DNA from: Burkholderiales bacterium
GTDB taxonomy: Bacteria > Pseudomonadota > Gammaproteobacteria > Burkholderiales > Burkholderiaceae_C
Reading direction: 5' to 3'
Length of the DNA: 7,090 nucleotides
Assembly (NCBI GenBank): GCA_005789685.1
Contig: SXXD01000155.1
Location: 1 to 7,090 of the forward strand
Position 1 is the first letter of the stretch; every line of letters begins with the position of its first letter. The position numbers and the translations under genes were made by a program. Positions 5,992 through 7,090 of the stretch are shown here, piece by piece. Under the pieces are notes generated by a model, which was not told where the DNA came from, did no database searches, and saw nothing but the letters and a program-made list of their open reading frames with translations.

Positions 5992-6133
5992 GTGTCTTTG
6001 TCTCTGATTTAAAGCAAAGAAGGGATGTGTATTCACCACCTGCTTGTACGTGGATTCTGCCTGTTCCGCGCTTAAAATGAATTAGAGGTCCGATAATTGG
6101 CCATCAGACCCTTAACTTAATGTGAGTCTCCCC
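5992..6133. promoter_or_regulatory. Divergent intergenic region between thioesterase and ETF:ubiquinone oxidoreductase genes
   Basis: This 142-bp stretch should hold the promoters of both divergent genes. Possible plus-strand -10 elements are TAAAAT (6073-6078) and GATAAT (6092-6097), but neither has a good -35 at 16-18 nt. Nearest the thioesterase, TCTTTG (5995-6000) and CAAAGA (6015-6020) form a 6-bp inverted repeat. Nearest the oxidoreductase lies the imperfect inverted repeat at 6087-6110. No small gene or RNA was recognised here. Confidence 0.45.
6087..6110. promoter_or_regulatory. Imperfect inverted repeat upstream of ETF:ubiquinone oxidoreductase, candidate operator
   Basis: GGTCCGAT (6087-6094) and ATCAGACC (6103-6110) are inverted copies with one mismatch and an 8-bp spacer. 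The centre-to-centre distance is about 16 bp, close to one and a half helical turns. The site overlaps the GATAAT -10-like sequence and ends 23 nt before the start codon. A repressor site or a short 5' leader hairpin are both possible; no known regulator motif was recognised. Confidence 0.3.
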
Positions 6134-7090
6134 ATGACACCCGAAGAGATTTTGAACACACACGGTCCCCGCGAATCGATGGAATACGACGTGGTCGTGG
6201 TGGGCGGCGGCCCTGCTGGCTTGTCTGCGGCCATTCGCTTGAAGCAATTGGCCCAGAAAAAAGGGCATGATGTTTCTGTGGTGGTTTTAGAAAAAGGCTC
6301 TGAGCCTGGCGCGCACATTTTGTCCGGCGCCATCATGGACCCCATCGCTTTGACTGAGCTCTTTCCTAAATGGAAAGAAATGGGCGCACCTCTCAATCAA
6401 CCGGTCACAGAAGACATCTTCTTGATGACCACTGAAACGGGTGCCACACGCGTGCCCAACTTCACATTGCCACCCTGCTTTCACAACGATGGCAACTACA
6501 TCATCAGTTTGGGCAACTTCACCCGTTGGCTTGGCGAGCAAGCTGAAGCATTAGGCGTTGAAATTTTTCCTGGCTTTACAGCCGCCGAAGTTTTGTACAA
6601 CGACAATGGCGCCGTCAAAGGTGTGGCGACCGGCAACATGGGCGTTGGCAAAGATGGCGAGCCCACCGAAAACTTCCAATTGGGCATGGAGCTGCACGCC
6701 AAGTACACCGTCTTTGCAGAAGGTGCACGTGGCCATTTAGGCAAGCAAGTCATCTCTCGCTTCAAGCTTGACGCAGGCAAAGACCCCCAAAGCTACGGCA
6801 TTGGCATCAAAGAATTGTGGGAAATTGACCCTGCCCGTCACAAAGCCGGCTTGGCTTTGCACAGCGCAGGCTGGCCGTTGGATGAAAAAACCTACGGCGG
6901 CTCCTTCCTGTATCACATGGAAGACAACAAAGTGGTCGTTGGTTTTGTAGTGGGCTTGGATTACACCAACCCTTGGCTCAGCCCTTTTGAAGAATTCCAA
7001 CGCTTCAAGACACACCCCAATATTCGCTGGTACTTTGAAGGCGACGAAGCCAAAGGCATTGCACCAGCCAAGCGCATTTCCTACGGTGCA
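6134..7090 (+). CDS. Electron transfer flavoprotein:ubiquinone oxidoreductase, N-terminal part (3' end outside window)
   Basis: The first 319 codons of ETF:ubiquinone oxidoreductase, the inner-membrane-associated FAD and 4Fe-4S enzyme that passes electrons from reduced ETF (fed by acyl-CoA dehydrogenases) to ubiquinone. The frame is open from ATG 6134 to the last base. The N-terminus E-Y-D-V-V-V-V-G-G-G-P-A-G-L-S (17-31) is the dinucleotide-binding motif for FAD, G24 to G29. It is followed by L-E-K-G-S-E-P-G-A-H-I-L-S-G-A, which closely matches the family. Further matches are F-A-E-G-A-R-G-H-L, the S-Y-G-I-G-I-K-E-L-W-E region, and Y-G-G-S-F-L-Y-H-M near residues 254-262. The family is about 550 residues long, so the C-terminal iron-sulfur domain lies outside. 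The ATG fits the family N-terminus; its ribosome site is weak (GTGAG about 7 nt upstream), and an in-frame GTG at 6122 is a less likely start. The etfAB genes are not in the window. Confidence 0.95.
   Translation, partial: MTPEEILNTHGPRESMEYDVVVVGGGPAGLSAAIRLKQLAQKKGHDVSVVVLEKGSEPGAHILSGAIMDPIALTELFPKWKEMGAPLNQPVTEDIFLMTTETGATRVPNFTLPPCFHNDGNYIISLGNFTRWLGEQAEALGVEIFPGFTAAEVLYNDNGAVKGVATGNMGVGKDGEPTENFQLGMELHAKYTVFAEGARGHLGKQVISRFKLDAGKDPQSYGIGIKELWEIDPARHKAGLALHSAGWPLDEKTYGGSFLYHMEDNKVVVGFVVGLDYTNPWLSPFEEFQRFKTHPNIRWYFEGDEAKGIAPAKRISYGA

Overview
The window looks like ordinary chromosome from a Gram-negative betaproteobacterium of the order Burkholderiales, most likely a Comamonadaceae-type freshwater or soil organism. 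The main reasons are two Bug/TctC-type periplasmic binding proteins, a family strongly expanded in that group, an electron-transfer flavoprotein:ubiquinone oxidoreductase of beta/gammaproteobacterial style, and moderate GC with many TTG leucine codons. I see no mobile element, RNA gene, CRISPR array or tandem repeat.

Layout. Positions 2-388 (+) hold the 3' end of a 3-hydroxyisobutyrate-dehydrogenase-family gene. It converges on a five-gene minus-strand block read from 4841 down to 400: scoA, scoB, a tartrate/D-malate dehydrogenase-type beta-decarboxylating dehydrogenase, and two Bug-family solute-binding proteins. Spacings are 2 nt (scoA-scoB), a 1-nt TAATG overlap (scoB-dehydrogenase), 34 nt and 24 nt, so the block reads as one operon. 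A 79-bp divergent intergenic region (4842-4920) separates it from a plus-strand AhpD/carboxymuconolactone-decarboxylase-fold protein (4921-5544). A minus-strand hot-dog acyl-CoA thioesterase (about 5569-5991) follows. After a second divergent region (5992-6133), the 5' part of the ETF:ubiquinone oxidoreductase gene runs off the window end (6134-7090).

How it may work together. The operon combines capture of an organic acid in the periplasm (two Bug proteins), oxidation and decarboxylation of a 2-hydroxy acid of malate or tartrate type, and CoA transfer between succinyl-CoA and a 3-oxoacid. This is a plausible catabolic cassette for a small carboxylic acid, but the substrate cannot be read from the sequence. 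No TctA/TctB membrane partner and no regulator lies in the window. The thioesterase and ETF:ubiquinone oxidoreductase are better seen as general acyl-CoA and electron-transfer functions. Nothing here is clearly a new biological system. The most unusual items are the substrate-unknown cassette, the two-cysteine Bug protein, the overlapping palindromes in the divergent promoter region, and inverted repeats at gene boundaries.
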